Positions 8,726 through 18,112 are shown, counted from the stretch's first letter. The stretch is 64,000 nucleotides of DNA from CBDBND01 sp965262665 (GCA_965262665.1 OZ253551.1:770090-834089), one strand, 5' to 3'. Made by a program: numbers and translations. The notes: generated from the sequence alone by a model not told the origin.

Positions 8726-9693
8726 ATGCTGTTTACATCCCTCGTTGATCACTTAGCTGGCCGACGCCAGTTCTTGCAGTCCGCTGCCGGTCTCGGTGCC
8801 GCTGGCCTCGGCGCTATGGCCATACCGGACCTTGCTGGAGAGGCCGACGCTGCCGGGCACAACGCTATCAATTTTGATGACCCAGCCGAAAATCTTAAAG
8901 CGTATATCAAGCTGACCGGAAACCTAGACCCCACCGTTGAGACCTGCGGTTGGTTCGGCGGTACACTTTACGCCAACATCGGTGTCGAAAAAATGATGCC
9001 GCTCGTTGGCGTCGATGGCCTAGGCGTTATGCGCATCGAACCTCAAGGCAACAACGTCTATCGCGCATTCAATCGTGAATTCGCCGTCTACACGGATCTG
9101 AAGACCGGAGAATATTTGGACGACTGGGTTAATCCCTATACGGAAGAAAGGGTCAAAGTTTGGCCAATCCAAAATCTCAATGTCATGGGTGAAATCGCGC
9201 CCATTCGGAAACAGGATTTCGACGGGACTATTGTCGAGTTCCCGTTCAAACCCCCGTGGATCATCCAGGGCGATAAAGCGTTCAGCTTGCTCGAACTGCA
9301 CGCCGCTTTCCCCAACCCATGACTCCAGAAAAGTGGCCGCGGGAAAGTGCCGGACCCATCAACAAGACATCAGAAATGTTCAACCGGATGACGAGCTTGT
9401 CGGAGCTGGCCGACCCGGACACAACGTCCGCCGATTATGTCGGCACCTGGGTGCGCATCGGACCATGGCTGCCGTGGATGATGATGGGGCAAAGGGATGG
9501 TCATATCGTCTATCGCTCGTTCATGAACAAGAACGGACCAGTGGAAAACGTCCCGGCAAAACTCCGGGCCTACATTGAAAAGAACTATCCCGAGTTTCTT
9601 GAGGCCCCTGCAGCAAGTGAATGGGGGAAACCCAATGATTCAAGTTTTTCCGTGTACATGGAAAACAATGAACCGGCACCGCCTTCCAGCTAA
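8726..9693 (+). pseudogene. Second Tat-type DUF1838 protein, split by a frameshift at 9319
   Basis: From ATG 8726 (GAGGAG ribosome site) the protein starts with a twin-arginine signal GRRQFLQSAAGLGAAGLG and runs 198 residues to HAAFPNP-stop. The next frame, starting at ATG 9319 in an ATGA overlap, carries on the same protein (MTPEKWPRESAGPINKTSEM) to 9693. Together they make about 322 residues, the expected family length, so loss of one base is the simplest explanation. Re-initiation at the ATGA could in principle produce two chains. Same family as the upstream gene and probably same operon. Confidence 0.82.
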
Positions 9694-9717
9694 AGATGGA
9701 TAGGACGTGGATCTTTG

Positions 9718-9749
9718 AACGGCGGCAGTAACGGCCGCCGTTCTTTTTT
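9718..9749 (+). terminator. Rho-independent terminator after the DUF1838 pair
   Basis: A stem AACGGCGGC / GCCGCCGTT with a short loop is followed directly by CTTTTTT, 25 bases after the stop at 9693. Confidence 0.85.
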
Positions 9750-10030
9750 GAAGCACTGCCTTTCTTCGCTCTGCCACTTATACTTGGATCACGCTCAAAC
9801 TAACGGGGAATAGCAGCTTAAATTGCAACTAAAGTGAGAACAATATTTGTGGATCAGCAGTTCTGTAAAACGCTTCAAATAGTGAAAACAAAACGCTCGG
9901 TTACAGTAATGCTTTCCTATACCTGGAATCATTGATTCGGCCTGAATTTAGTATTTTGCATTGACCTGATTCGGCTGCCGATTCATGCACCTCTCCAACG
10001 ACACGAGCAGCGAACGACTTCACGGCGAAG

Positions 10031-11125
10031 ATGCGCAAAAGGGCCTCCTTTCTGACCGCTGACGAACCCAAGGCACTCCTGAATGTCATGCGCAAGCGGA
10101 AGGTCGAAGCGCTGCAGGTACGGCGCGCGAATGCGCTGGTTGCCCTTGATGATGGCCACAGCGTGCAGATGGTCTCCAGGATATTCTATCTCGATCCCGA
10201 CACGGTTCGCGGCTGGCTACGGGACTTCCGCGAGAAGGGTCTCGCCTCTGTGGAGCTTGCGGATTACCCGGACCGCGCGGGCCGCCTGACGGCGGACCAG
10301 GAAGCCGCTCTCAAGGCGCAGTTCCGGGACAATCCGCCGCGCGACACCAACGCGGTGCGGGATGCCATCTTCCGAAAGTTTGCTGTGAGATATTCACGTC
10401 CGGGCGCCATCAAGCTGATGCACCGCCTGGGGTTCGCATACGTGAAGCCGAAGACGCTGCCGAAGCAGGCCGACAAGCAGGCGCAGGAAGCCTTCATCAG
10501 GGATTATGAACAGCTGACGCGCGGGATGTTTCCGGACGCGACGGTTGTCTTCGCCGCTGCGGTCCATCCCGAGTATCAGAGCCGGCCGGCGCATGGCTGG
10601 TTCATCCGTTCCGACAAGCCGGCGATCAAGGCCACGACAGGGCGCCAGCGGCTGAACCTGCACGGCGCACTGGACCTTGAAACGATGAAGCTCACCCTGG
10701 TCGAGGGCGAGAAGATCAATGCCGAAACCTCTCTGCGGTTGTTCGAGAAGCTGGAACGGGCCTATCCGGACACCCGGGTGATCCCGGGTGATCCCGGGTG
10801 ATCCCGGGTGATCCATGTCTGTCTCGACAATGCGCGCTATCACCATGCCAGGCTGTTGCGGCCGTTCCTGGAGCGGCCGGAGTGCCGCATCCGGCTGCAT
10901 TTCCTGCCGCCGTATGCGCCACACCTCAATCCCATCGAGCGGTTATGGGGCGTCATGCACCGGCATGTGACGCACAACCAGTTTTATCCCGATTTCCGAC
11001 AGTTCACCGAGGCCATCTTCGGGTTCTTCAACCAAACCCTGCCCCGGGAATGGGAAACAATCCGAGACACCGTTACCGACAACTTTCGTGTCATCACACA
11101 CGATCAGTACCGAGTAATTGGGTAG
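10031..11125 (+). pseudogene. IS630 transposase (copy A), stop codon inside a 4 x 10-bp repeat
   Basis: Residues 1-256 give the helix-turn-helix and the start of the DDE domain (RRANALVALDDGHSVQMVSR; LHGALDLETMKLTLVEGE). A tandem repeat then reads as DTRVIPGDPG-stop. After the TGA the frame resumes unchanged with SRVIHVCLDNARYHHARLLR and FLPPYAPHLNPIERLWG, the second Asp and the Glu of the catalytic triad. With one repeat unit the protein would read DTRVIHVCLDN without interruption. The identical lesion exists in copy B, so the interrupted form was the one copied. An internal GTG start (10808) could allow a separate C-terminal chain. Confidence 0.9.
10775..10814 (+). repeat. Four 10-bp tandem repeats creating an in-frame TGA
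   Basis: CGGGTGATCC repeated four times without mismatch. The extra 30 bp keep the frame but put TGA in the third unit. Confidence 0.95.
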
Positions 11126-11327
11126 CAGGAGTATAATTGAGAATTAATAGGGTTATCTCACTCGAGTAAAAACCATTTATCATCGACTCAATACTACTAT
11201 TGCGATCAAATGTTGACCTTTGGTTACAGAGCCGTATCGTTCTCCCGCATAACGAAAAGAAGCTTCAGAGGGATGTGCAGCACGCCTTACGGTCAGGAAT
11301 TCTGCATACGAGAGCGTTCATTCACCA

Positions 11328-12092
11328 ATGCCAGCAACTCATCAACTGCGAGATTTAAACGTCATTATTGGCGAAAACAGTGAACAGTCGCGATCGGCGC
11401 TGACGGCCATGCTGCGCCAGCAGGGCGTGCGTACGGTCAGGTCATCCCGGGATCTACCGCGCTTGCAGCAGGAACTTAATGACAACGCCGCCGATCTCAT
11501 CGTGATTTCCAGCGATCTAGATGAGAACATTTTTCGTGGGGTCAGAAAACTGCGCCGCCATGCCTATGGCATCAATCCATTTGCCATCATCGCTGTTTTG
11601 GCCGAGCCGACGAATACGGTGCATCTCAAGCAAGCCGCGTCGTCTGGTGCGGACGACGTACTGGCCAGGCCCGTATCGCCTGGGAAAATAATGGAGCGAG
11701 CGGAGCATGTCGCCTATAACCACCTGCCTTTTGTAGCCATGGTGGACTATATCGGTCCTGATCGCCGCCCTGCCGACAAACAGCAGGAATATAAGTCCTT
11801 CGATGTATTGAATTCCTTACGGCACAAAATGGATGGCAAGAGTCTGCCTAAAGAAAAACTTCTTTCATTGATTGAGAGGGACATGCGGCGTGTACGGTCG
11901 TCTCAGCTTGATAGTTTTAGTTTTCGCCTCAATCAAACTTGCAGAGAAATCTTGCAAGCTTATGAATCCGGAAAGGTCGACGATTCCGTCCAAAAGCGGC
12001 TCAAACTTTTGAATATGAGTTTAAGGCAGGCCGGACTTCACTGCACGGGATCTGGGCGAACAAAAACTGACAACCGTGTGCGGGTCATTTGA
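11328..12092 (+). CDS. Receiver-domain protein, probably a pseudo-receiver
   Basis: 254 residues. Residues about 10-130 look like a CheY-type receiver fold (LNVIIGENSEQSRSALTAML; ADLIVISSDLDE; SGADDVLARPVSPGKI). The residue aligning with the phospho-acceptor Asp appears to be Ser in LIVISSDLDE, and the conserved Lys before Pro is Arg (LARP), so phosphorylation is doubtful. The second half holds YIGPDRRP, a motif often seen after receivers in alphaproteobacterial proteins, and a helical tail. It stands alone, with no histidine kinase nearby. An output role by protein contact is possible. The ATG start is preceded by no strong ribosome site. Confidence 0.75.
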   Translation: MPATHQLRDLNVIIGENSEQSRSALTAMLRQQGVRTVRSSRDLPRLQQELNDNAADLIVISSDLDENIFRGVRKLRRHAYGINPFAIIAVLAEPTNTVHLKQAASSGADDVLARPVSPGKIMERAEHVAYNHLPFVAMVDYIGPDRRPADKQQEYKSFDVLNSLRHKMDGKSLPKEKLLSLIERDMRRVRSSQLDSFSFRLNQTCREILQAYESGKVDDSVQKRLKLLNMSLRQAGLHCTGSGRTKTDNRVRVI

Positions 12093-12108
12093 AAAGCAAA
12101 TTGGCTCG

Positions 12109-12195
12109 ATGGCAGACAACTACGAAAATCCATCGCCGGCACAGATCGACTTAATCGGCAAGCTCCACATGGCCTTCAACCAAGTGCGAACGTAG
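12109..12195 (+). CDS. Possible 28-residue small ORF downstream of the receiver gene
   Basis: ATG 17 bases after the receiver stop; product MADNYENPSPAQIDLIGKLH followed by MAFNQVRT. No clear ribosome site. Could be the remnant of a longer gene. Weak support. Confidence 0.2.
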   Translation: MADNYENPSPAQIDLIGKLHMAFNQVRT

Positions 12196-12314
12196 CCCAA
12201 CTCGCCGTGACCGGGCTGACAACTGGTTGAGGAACTGTTTTCACCCCTCTTCTTTGATTTATAGATTTACTAGTACAATGCTCTTCCCGGCATTTGGTTG
12301 CGGAAGGATTGACC

Positions 12315-12938
12315 ATGAGCGTCAGCAATTCAGTCTACCGGCGTCTTTATCGCAATGCGAACGGTCCCGAAGAACTGCCGTGGAGCCACGCAGTCCCGAC
12401 GGATTACTTAACCGAGGCCATACAGCAAAGGTCCGAGCCCGGGCGTGCTCTGGATGTGGGATGTGGCACCGGAACGGACTCCGTCTTTTTGGCAACACAG
12501 GGCTGGTCGGTGACGGGTGTGGATTTCGTCTCCGATGCACTAGCGATGGCGAAGGAAAGAGCAAGTAAAGCAAACGTATCACCGACGTTCGTGTAAGCAG
12601 ACATCACGACCTGGACCTCTGAAACGCCCTTTGACGTCATCGTTGACCGTGGATGCCTGCATAACTTTAAAGACAACGACCGCCTCGCCTACCGAAAGCG
12701 GTTGATGGATTGGTTGGCGCCGGGCGGGGACTACATTCTTGTCCATTTCAATAAACGGCATGTTCTAGACTGGCGTCCCATTGGGCCACGTCGGTTTCCA
12801 GCCAACGAAATTCTCGCGTTTTTCGCTCCGGAGCTTAAGGAACAATCCTTCAGTACTGTGAACAACTTGCAGGTGCCGTTGCCAATTGGCCCGACCATAT
12901 CGGTCAATACCTTTTGGTTTAAGAAATTAGCGACCTAA
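12315..12938 (+). pseudogene. Class I SAM-dependent methyltransferase with an in-frame ochre stop
   Basis: From ATG 12315 (GGAAGG ribosome site) the protein has the SAM-binding motif ALDVGCGTGTDSVFLA and the acidic strand WSVTGVDFVSDAL. A TAA at 12594-12596 ends it after PTFV, but the same frame continues as ADITTWTSETPFDVIVDRGC and LHNFKDNDRLAYRKRLMDWL to a normal TAA at 12936-12938. Full length would be about 207 residues, typical of small Methyltransf_25-type enzymes. A single substitution (for example CAA to TAA) would explain the break. Substrate unknown. Confidence 0.85.
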
Positions 12939-12945
12939 CCGACCG

Positions 12946-13536
12946 CTAAGTTGGAACGCCGGCACCAAGATCAATCCATTCGTAGTGATTGACGCGAAGG
13001 ATTTGTGTCGCCTTCCCGTTAAACGGTAGATCTTCGATAAGGCGTTGAAAGTGGACGAAACACTTCGCATCCGGGTCATCAACCTTCAAAGGTAGAGCTA
13101 TGGTCGCACCTAGACACTCGGTTCCAGCATCGGTGCGAATGGTTTGAGTGCCACGATTACCGCACGGTTGGGTCACGGTGTGCCGCGCCAGCATGCCAAC
13201 AGTCGCGCACGCCTCATCTGAAAACATGGCAAGTGGATTTTGATTGGTTAAATCTTGGTCGAAAAGGGAAACCCGTTTTGTTCCCACCAATCTGACTTTC
13301 AATTGCCCATCGGGAAGCATGTCCACAATCGCTACGCCTGGCTGAAAATCAGGCATTGGGCGGTCAAGGTAATCGCGCAGGTGCGGTAAAAGGTCTTCTT
13401 TGGGCAAAGCGTTCCAATGATTGAAAAATTCTTCGGCGGCACCGTATGCATCGCCGCTCGACGATGGTTGGGCTTCACCTGTGGGACCGTCAATCCCGCC
13501 AATCATCCTTTTAATGAAGGACCCAATCCCCACCAT
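12946..13536 (-). CDS. PAS-domain protein of the PAS_5 type
   Basis: 196 residues from ATG 13536 (CGGAG four bases upstream); an upstream TTG at 13551 is possible. The core resembles the PAS_5 family common in Rhodospirillales: NHWNALPKEDLLPHLRDYLD, then PGVAIVDMLPDGQLKVRLVG and TKRVSLFDQDLT. These proteins are small cytoplasmic sensors without a fused output domain, and their function is not established. The gene runs convergent to the broken methyltransferase, with seven bases between stops. Confidence 0.75.
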   Translation of the reverse strand: MVGIGSFIKRMIGGIDGPTGEAQPSSSGDAYGAAEEFFNHWNALPKEDLLPHLRDYLDRPMPDFQPGVAIVDMLPDGQLKVRLVGTKRVSLFDQDLTNQNPLAMFSDEACATVGMLARHTVTQPCGNRGTQTIRTDAGTECLGATIALPLKVDDPDAKCFVHFQRLIEDLPFNGKATQILRVNHYEWIDLGAGVPT

Positions 13537-13621
13537 TTGTCTCCGAACCAAAAAAAATTAACCAGCAGTCCTCAACCACATCATATTGTAGAGTACAACA
13601 ATGTCGGGATACCCGGGGCTT

Positions 13622-13798
13622 TCAAAAATCGTAACCCTGTCCGTTATAACGTAGGATTGCCCCCGACTCTGCCATAGTCAGACTTTCGATCACGCTGATC
13701 ATGCCGCGTATGGACTCGGCTGGGGTAATAAAACGTGGCTCCGGATCTTCCACCTTTTCCACAGCTACTTCACCGGGTGTTATGAGCGTGACGATAAC
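13622..13798 (-). pseudogene. C-terminal fragment of a short-chain dehydrogenase
   Basis: Reads VTLITPGEVAVEKVEDPEPR, then PAESIRGMISVIESLTMAES and GAILRYNGQGYDF-stop, the usual SDR C-terminus (P-G motif, then the x-x-Y-N/D-G ending). The N-terminal half is at 13912-14298 on the same strand. About 80 codons with the YxxxK active site are missing between them, replaced by a 114-bp IS630 end. Confidence 0.8.
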
Positions 13799-13912
13799 AT
13801 CGTCGATGCGGCATACCACGCCTGGAACAAGCTCATCGACAAGCCCTCGAAAATCATGTCGATTGGTATGCGCAAATGGGCACACGAAGGTCAAATTCAA
13901 TGACCGTTGGTA
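13799..13912 (+). repeat. Solo right end of an IS630 element
   Basis: Nearly identical to 6880-6994: encodes IVDAAYHAWNKLIDKPSKIM, then SIGMRKWAHEGQIQ-stop, and the terminal repeat up to TA at 13911-13912. All other parts of the element, and the middle of the SDR gene, are gone. Confidence 0.88.
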
Positions 13913-14298
13913 TAATCCAAAGATCCGAAGCTTTGACCAGGACCGCGAAAGTCTCCCGATACGCCGGCATTGTTGATCAGGATGTCGATGGGGCGGTCGG
14001 CGTACTTTGCTCTGAGTCTGGTCAAGTGCTCACCATTGGTTACATCGAGCAATTCAACCGTGACTGTGTCGTACCGCCGCGCCAGCTGCTGTAAACGGTC
14101 AGCTTGCACTGGACGCCGCGTTGTTGCAATGACGAACCAACCTTTGGCGGCGTATTGCCGCACGAATTCCAGTCCAATGCCACGGTTGGACCCGGTCACT
14201 AAGACTGTCGATTGTTGCGCCCACGCCTGACCAGGAGATGCGATTCCTGTCACGACTGTCATCAGAACAGTAACAACGAAGACTTGTGCAATACGCAT
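13912..14298 (-). pseudogene. N-terminal part of an exported short-chain dehydrogenase
   Basis: ATG 14298 has AAGGA nine bases upstream; ATG 14307 is an alternative. A signal peptide (VFVVTVLMTVVTGIASPG, cleavage near AWAQQ) precedes a Rossmann motif LVTGSNRGIGLEFVRQYAAK and the NNAGV strand, so this was a periplasmic SDR, an unusual location. The frame is lost at SFGSLDY where the IS630 end begins. The same genome segment holds two other exported NAD-binding proteins (19667 and 41950). Confidence 0.85.
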
Positions 14299-14445
14299 AG
14301 TGATCATCCTTGAAAGGAGAAGAGCATGAGTTCGTCGGTTTCCCCGACCTCATTCTCTACGGAAATGCAGGCTACGATAACTGGACTGGTACCGGTAAAA
14401 TGGAGAGTGCCTTCTGTTAAAGTTTAAACTCAACAGGAGGCCCAT

Positions 14446-14721
14446 ATGGGTATCGGAAGAACTGAGGAATTTCGTTCTGAAGCCGTTCGGATTGCATTGA
14501 CGAGCGGGCTATCACACAAGCAAGTTGCCGCCGATCTTGGCATTGGCCTGTCTACATTAGGCAAGTGGATTACCGCTCATAAGCACACTGAGCTGCTGTC
14601 CGGCCCTCATAATGATAAAGACAAGGAATTGGCTCGCCTTTGCAAGGAGAACAGGACATTGCGTGAGGAGCGGGACATTTTAAAAAAAGCGACGGCCTTC
14701 TTCGCCAGCCAAAGCCGATGA
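14446..14721 (+). CDS. IS3 OrfA (helix-turn-helix subunit)
   Basis: 91 residues starting with MGIGRTEEFRSEAVRIALTS, followed by a helix-turn-helix (SHKQVAADLGIGLSTLGKWI) and a leucine-zipper-like tail ending ERDILKKATAFFASQSR. GGAGG lies seven bases before ATG. The stop overlaps the orfB ATG (ATGA). A run TTTTAAAAAAAGCG near 14680 is a likely -1 frameshift site giving the OrfAB transposase, as in other IS3 elements. Confidence 0.9.
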   Translation: MGIGRTEEFRSEAVRIALTSGLSHKQVAADLGIGLSTLGKWITAHKHTELLSGPHNDKDKELARLCKENRTLREERDILKKATAFFASQSR

Positions 14722-15308
14722 GGTTTCATTTCATCGCAAAGGAGAAGGCCAATTTTTCAATCTGCAGGATGTGCAAAGTCCTGAGGGTCAGTGAAAGCGG
14801 CTACTACGCTTGGGTGTCTCGCCCTGCCAGTCAGCGCCAACGCGACGACAGGGTCTATTTGGCCCATATTCGTGCCGAACATGCCCGTAATTATCGGGCC
14901 TATGGTCGCCAGCGAATGACTGATGAACTCAGGGATCAAGGCATCGTCATTGGTGAACGCCGGGTCGGGCGGTTGATGCGGGAGAACGATATTCGCATCG
15001 TCAGAACTCATAAATTCAAACGCACGACAAACAGTAATCACAACCACAACATAGCTCCCAACCTTCTGGATGGAGATTTTCAGGCCACGGGACCAAACCA
15101 GAAATGGGCCGGTGATATCAGCTATCTCTGGACGGCAGCGGGCTGGCTGTATCTTGCGGTGATCATCGATTTGTATTCACGCCGTGTCATTGGCTGGGCC
15201 GTCAGCGACAGGCTCAAACGGGATTTGCCGATCAAGGCTCTGAAAAGGGCCATTGCATTGCGACAACCGCCACCAGGGGTCATTCATCATTCTGATCGTG
15301 GCTCGCAG

Positions 15309-16790
15309 GGCGGGTTCAATCGGTCGTCGCAACACTCTGGCATAGGAGGTTGCTATGACGGGTACGCAGACGGCGGTCGGATCGGTCTGGACGGAGCAAG
15401 TTGCATTCGCCAGGTCGACCGGACTCGGCACGGCGTGAGGAGCTTGTTCGGTTCTGGGCAGCGATTGCGACGGGGCGTTCGAGCGAGGACGCGGCCCGAG
15501 ATGCCGGTGTATCCCCTCCGGTAGGCTCGAGGTGGTTCCGGAGGTCGGGCGGCATGCCACCAGCACATTTATCGCAATCGGCCAAGCCGCTGTCAGGACG
15601 TTACCTGTCTTTCGAGGAACGTGAGGAGATTGCTCTTCTGCGCGCTCAGGGAAGAGGCATACGTCATATTGCTTGCCGGCTGGAGCGAGCACCGTCGACG
15701 ATCTCCCGCGAGGTGCGGCGCAACGCGGCGACCCGAAGCGGTGGCCTGGACTACCGAGCAACGACGGCGCAGTGGCATGCTGATCGATCCGCCAAAAGGC
15801 CGCAGCCAGCCAAGCTGGCAACGAATGAGGCGCTGCGGCGCGATGTGCAGGATCGGCTTGCGGGTCGGATCTCGGCACCGGATGGAACGGTGATCGAGGG
15901 GCCACGCGTCGTCTGGAACGGTCGTCGGCATGGGCCGCGGCAGCGCAGGCGATGGGCCAGGGCCTGGAGTCCTGAGCAGATCGCGCACCGTCTTCGGATC
16001 GACTATCCTGGGGACAAGCCCGAGGATCAAGCGATGCGGATCAGTCATGAGGCGATCTATCAGGCGCTCTACGTACAGGGCCGCGGCGCACTCCGTCGTG
16101 AGCTGACCGCCTGCCTTCGCACGGGAAGGGCACTGCGCGTGCCTCGGGCACGTAGCCGCCGGCGGGGAAAATCCTTCGTCACGCCTGAGATCATGATCAG
16201 TGAACGATCGGCGGAAGCAGCTGATCGGGCCGTACCCGGACACTGGGAAGGTGACCTGATCATCGGCTTGGGCAGATCGGCGATCGGCACTCTGGTGGAA
16301 CGCGCCACGCGGTTCACAATGCTGCTGCATCTTCCCCGAATGGAAGGCCACGGCACCGTCCCGCGCGTGAAGAACGGGCCTGCGCTTGCCGGCTGGAGCG
16401 AGCATGGGGCTGAAGCGGTTCGCGATGCCATCGCCCGGACGATCACGACATTGCCAGCGCAGCTTCGCCGCTCGCTGACCTGGGACCAGGGAGCAGAGAT
16501 GGCCAGGCATGCGGATCTGCGGATCGCAACCGGCCTTCCCGTCTACTTCTGCGAACCGCACAGCCCTTGGCAACGCGGAACGAACGAGAACACCAATGGA
16601 TTGCTTCGACAGTACTTCCCGAAAGGAACCGATCTGAGCGCACACAGTCCGGACGTACTCGCAGTTGTTGCTGACGCGCTCAATACACGGCCCCGCAAGA
16701 CCCTCGGATGGAGAACTCCCGCCGAAGCTCTGGACCAGTGCTTGCAGGCCAGTCAAACTGAACGTGTTGCGACGACCGATTGAACCCGCC
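15309..16790 (+). mobile_element. IS30-family element, copy A (1482 bp)
   Basis: Perfect 27-bp inverted repeats starting GGCGGGTTCAATCGG, and a CAG duplication on both sides (15306-15308 and 16791-16793). A partial copy sits at 35728-36109, inserted after the same DRGSQ codon of another IS3. Confidence 0.95.
15355..16783 (+). CDS. IS30 transposase, with one extra base just after the ATG
   Basis: The protein has the IS30 layout: HTH_38 (YLSFEEREEIALLRAQGRGI; APSTISREVRRN), then the rve DDE core (VPGHWEGDLIIGLGRSAIGT; TWDQGAEMARH; YFCEPHSPWQRGTNENTNGL). In the partial copy at 35.7-36.1 kb ATG is followed by ACGGTACGC and the frame is open into the transposase. Here the sequence is ACGGGTACGC, so the ATG 15355 frame stops after 27 codons, and translation would have to start at TTG 15401 or another internal codon. 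The catalytic part is otherwise complete (460 residues from 15401). Confidence 0.88.
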
Positions 16791-17098
16791 CAGTATTGCT
16801 CCAACGATTACCGGAAACTTCTCAAAGACCACGGCTTTCTCTCTTCGATGTCTGGCAAAGGGAATTGCTATGGCAATGCGACTGTAGAAACGTTCTTCAA
16901 ATCATTGAAAGCAGAATTAATATGGAGGGAACACTATGAAACCAGGGAACAGGCACAAAACGCCCTGTTCCATTATATCAATGGATTTTATAATCCGCGT
17001 CGTCGCCATTCATATCTGGGCAGCATCAGTCCGGTGAAGTGCGAAAGTATGGCGGCTTAGGTGAGAAGGTAACTCTCCACTTTTGCGGTGCAGGTCCA

Positions 17099-17865
17099 CA
17101 GAAACCCGGTACGTCCTCGTAGGCGTCCCCGCTACGCTCTCCACGCCACGCGTGGTAGGTCCCTGCTATCCGGGCGATATCCTCTTCAGAAAACTCCTTG
17201 CGTGTCCGATCGACCAAATGCCCAAGCTTGCGGGCATCAATGAACAGCACCTCGCCCCGCCGATCACGCCAACTATTGCCGGGGTTCTTGTTACGGGCGA
17301 GGAACCAGAGGCAGGCGGGTATCTGGGTCGAGTAGAAGAGCTGGCCTGGCAGGGCGATCATGCAGTCCACCACATCGCCCTCGACCATGGCGCGGCGGAT
17401 CTCCCCTCGCCGGATTGCCCGGAGGACATGGAGCCGTTGGCCAGCACCACCCCCGCCGCTCCGTTAGGGGCAAGATGGTGGTGAATGTGCTGGAGCCAGG
17501 CGTAGTTGGCGTTGCCCACCGGGGGCACGCCAAACTTCCAGCGGGCGTCTTCCCTTAGCCGGTCGCCACCCCAGTCCGAGATGTTGAACGGCGGATTGGC
17601 AAGGATGAAGTCGGCTTTGAGGTCCGGTAGTTCGTCCTTGTGAAAACTACCCTCGTTGTTCCAGCGGATGTCGGCGTCTATCCCGCGCACTGCGAGGTTC
17701 ATCTTGGCAAGCCGCCAAGTCGTGTAGTTGCTCTCCTGTCCGTAGATAGCGATATCGCCGATACGCCCGCCGTGCTCCTCCACAAATTTCTCGGACTGGA
17801 CGAACATGCCGCCGGAGCCGCAGCAAGGGTCGTAGGCGCGGCCCTTGTAGGGCTTCATAAAGCAC
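17099..17865 (-). pseudogene. Type I restriction-modification methyltransferase (HsdM) remnant
   Basis: Encodes YKGRAYDPCCGSGGMFVQSE (motif I), ADFILANPPFNISDWGG (catalytic NPPF motif), shifts frame near 17409, and continues as MVEGDVVDCMIALPGQLFYS and IPACLWFLARNKN. The N-terminal third is missing: the gene joins a 70-bp-palindrome repeat half at about 17865. The C-terminus is cut by the IS3. No hsdR or hsdS is present. It could have been an N6-adenine methylase subunit of a type I system and is not functional now. Confidence 0.88.
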
Positions 17866-17899
17866 ACAATCCAGGCGTGGATGAGGTTTTCGGAAGGGA
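17866..17899 (-). repeat. Half copy of the 70-bp palindromic repeat
   Basis: On the minus strand reads CCTTCCGAAAACCTCATCC then a spacer ending TTTATGAAG, matching the left half of the full copies at 26264, 32541 and 38777. Confidence 0.75.
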
Positions 17900-17908
17900 C
17901 AATTGTGC

Positions 17909-18058
17909 ATCTCCGGAGGCTAGGAGACCTTAATTCCCAGCTCAAGCCGATTTAGTCTGACAAAGTCGCCAGGAGACCTTACTTTTCAACTCAAGCCCAT
18001 TTACTCTGACAGTGCCATTATAGGTTCACTAGTCCCGCTCAGTTAGTCTGACAATGCC
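17909..18058 (-). repeat. Cluster of IS6-type terminal sequences
   Basis: Two tandem copies of an IS6 left-end sequence in reverse (ending TTTAGTCTGACAAAG and TTTACTCTGACAGTGCC) are followed by a right-end type tip CAGTTAGTCTGACAATGCC. The tips match the ends of the IS6 remnant at 21400-22023 and the remnants at 32176-32455. No transposase coding remains. Confidence 0.7.
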
Positions 18059-18112
18059 CATAGGTCTCCCCTGTTTGTTTTGCAGAACTTGGTATCCAAA
18101 GGGTCACCGCCG

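Larger units (their letters stand above)
9918..11135 (+). mobile_element. IS630-family element, copy A (1218 bp)
   Basis: The same 1218-bp unit occurs at 43203-44420, and sequence identity stops at TATA at both ends of each copy, consistent with TA target duplication plus TA-containing tips. Two substitutions were noticed between the copies (near 10970-10985). It contains one transposase gene interrupted by a repeat-borne stop. Confidence 0.9.
14718..17060 (+). pseudogene. IS3 OrfB transposase split by IS30
   Basis: The first part (14718-15308) has the HTH_21 region and the rve core (WAGDISYLWTAAGWLYLAVI; VIHHSDRGSQ). It breaks exactly after the Gln codon of DRGSQ, where the IS30 starts, and resumes at 16794 as YCSNDYRKLLKDHGFLSSMS then GNCYGNATVETFFKSLKAEL to the stop at 17060. 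Excising the IS30 and one CAG copy restores the frame, so this was an intact DDE transposase before the insertion. Confidence 0.9.
14382..17098 (+). mobile_element. IS3-family element interrupted by an IS30
   Basis: The ends are related inverted repeats (TGGACTGGTACCGG at 14382 and, on the other strand, TGGACCTGCACCGC at 17098). orfA and orfB lie inside. No target duplication is visible: the left flank ends AAC and the right flank starts CAG, and the right flank is an hsdM fragment unrelated to the left. A rearrangement at the element is therefore likely. Confidence 0.85.

Noticed and set aside
10775..10814. Tandem 10-bp repeats as a CRISPR or iteron array
   Set aside because: Units are contiguous, only four, and lie within a transposase gene.
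13622..13900. 92-codon ORF as one gene
   Set aside because: Its first third is the antisense of an IS630 end; only 13622-13798 belongs to the SDR.
15593..16804. 403-codon minus-strand ORF
   Set aside because: Shadow of the IS30 transposase.
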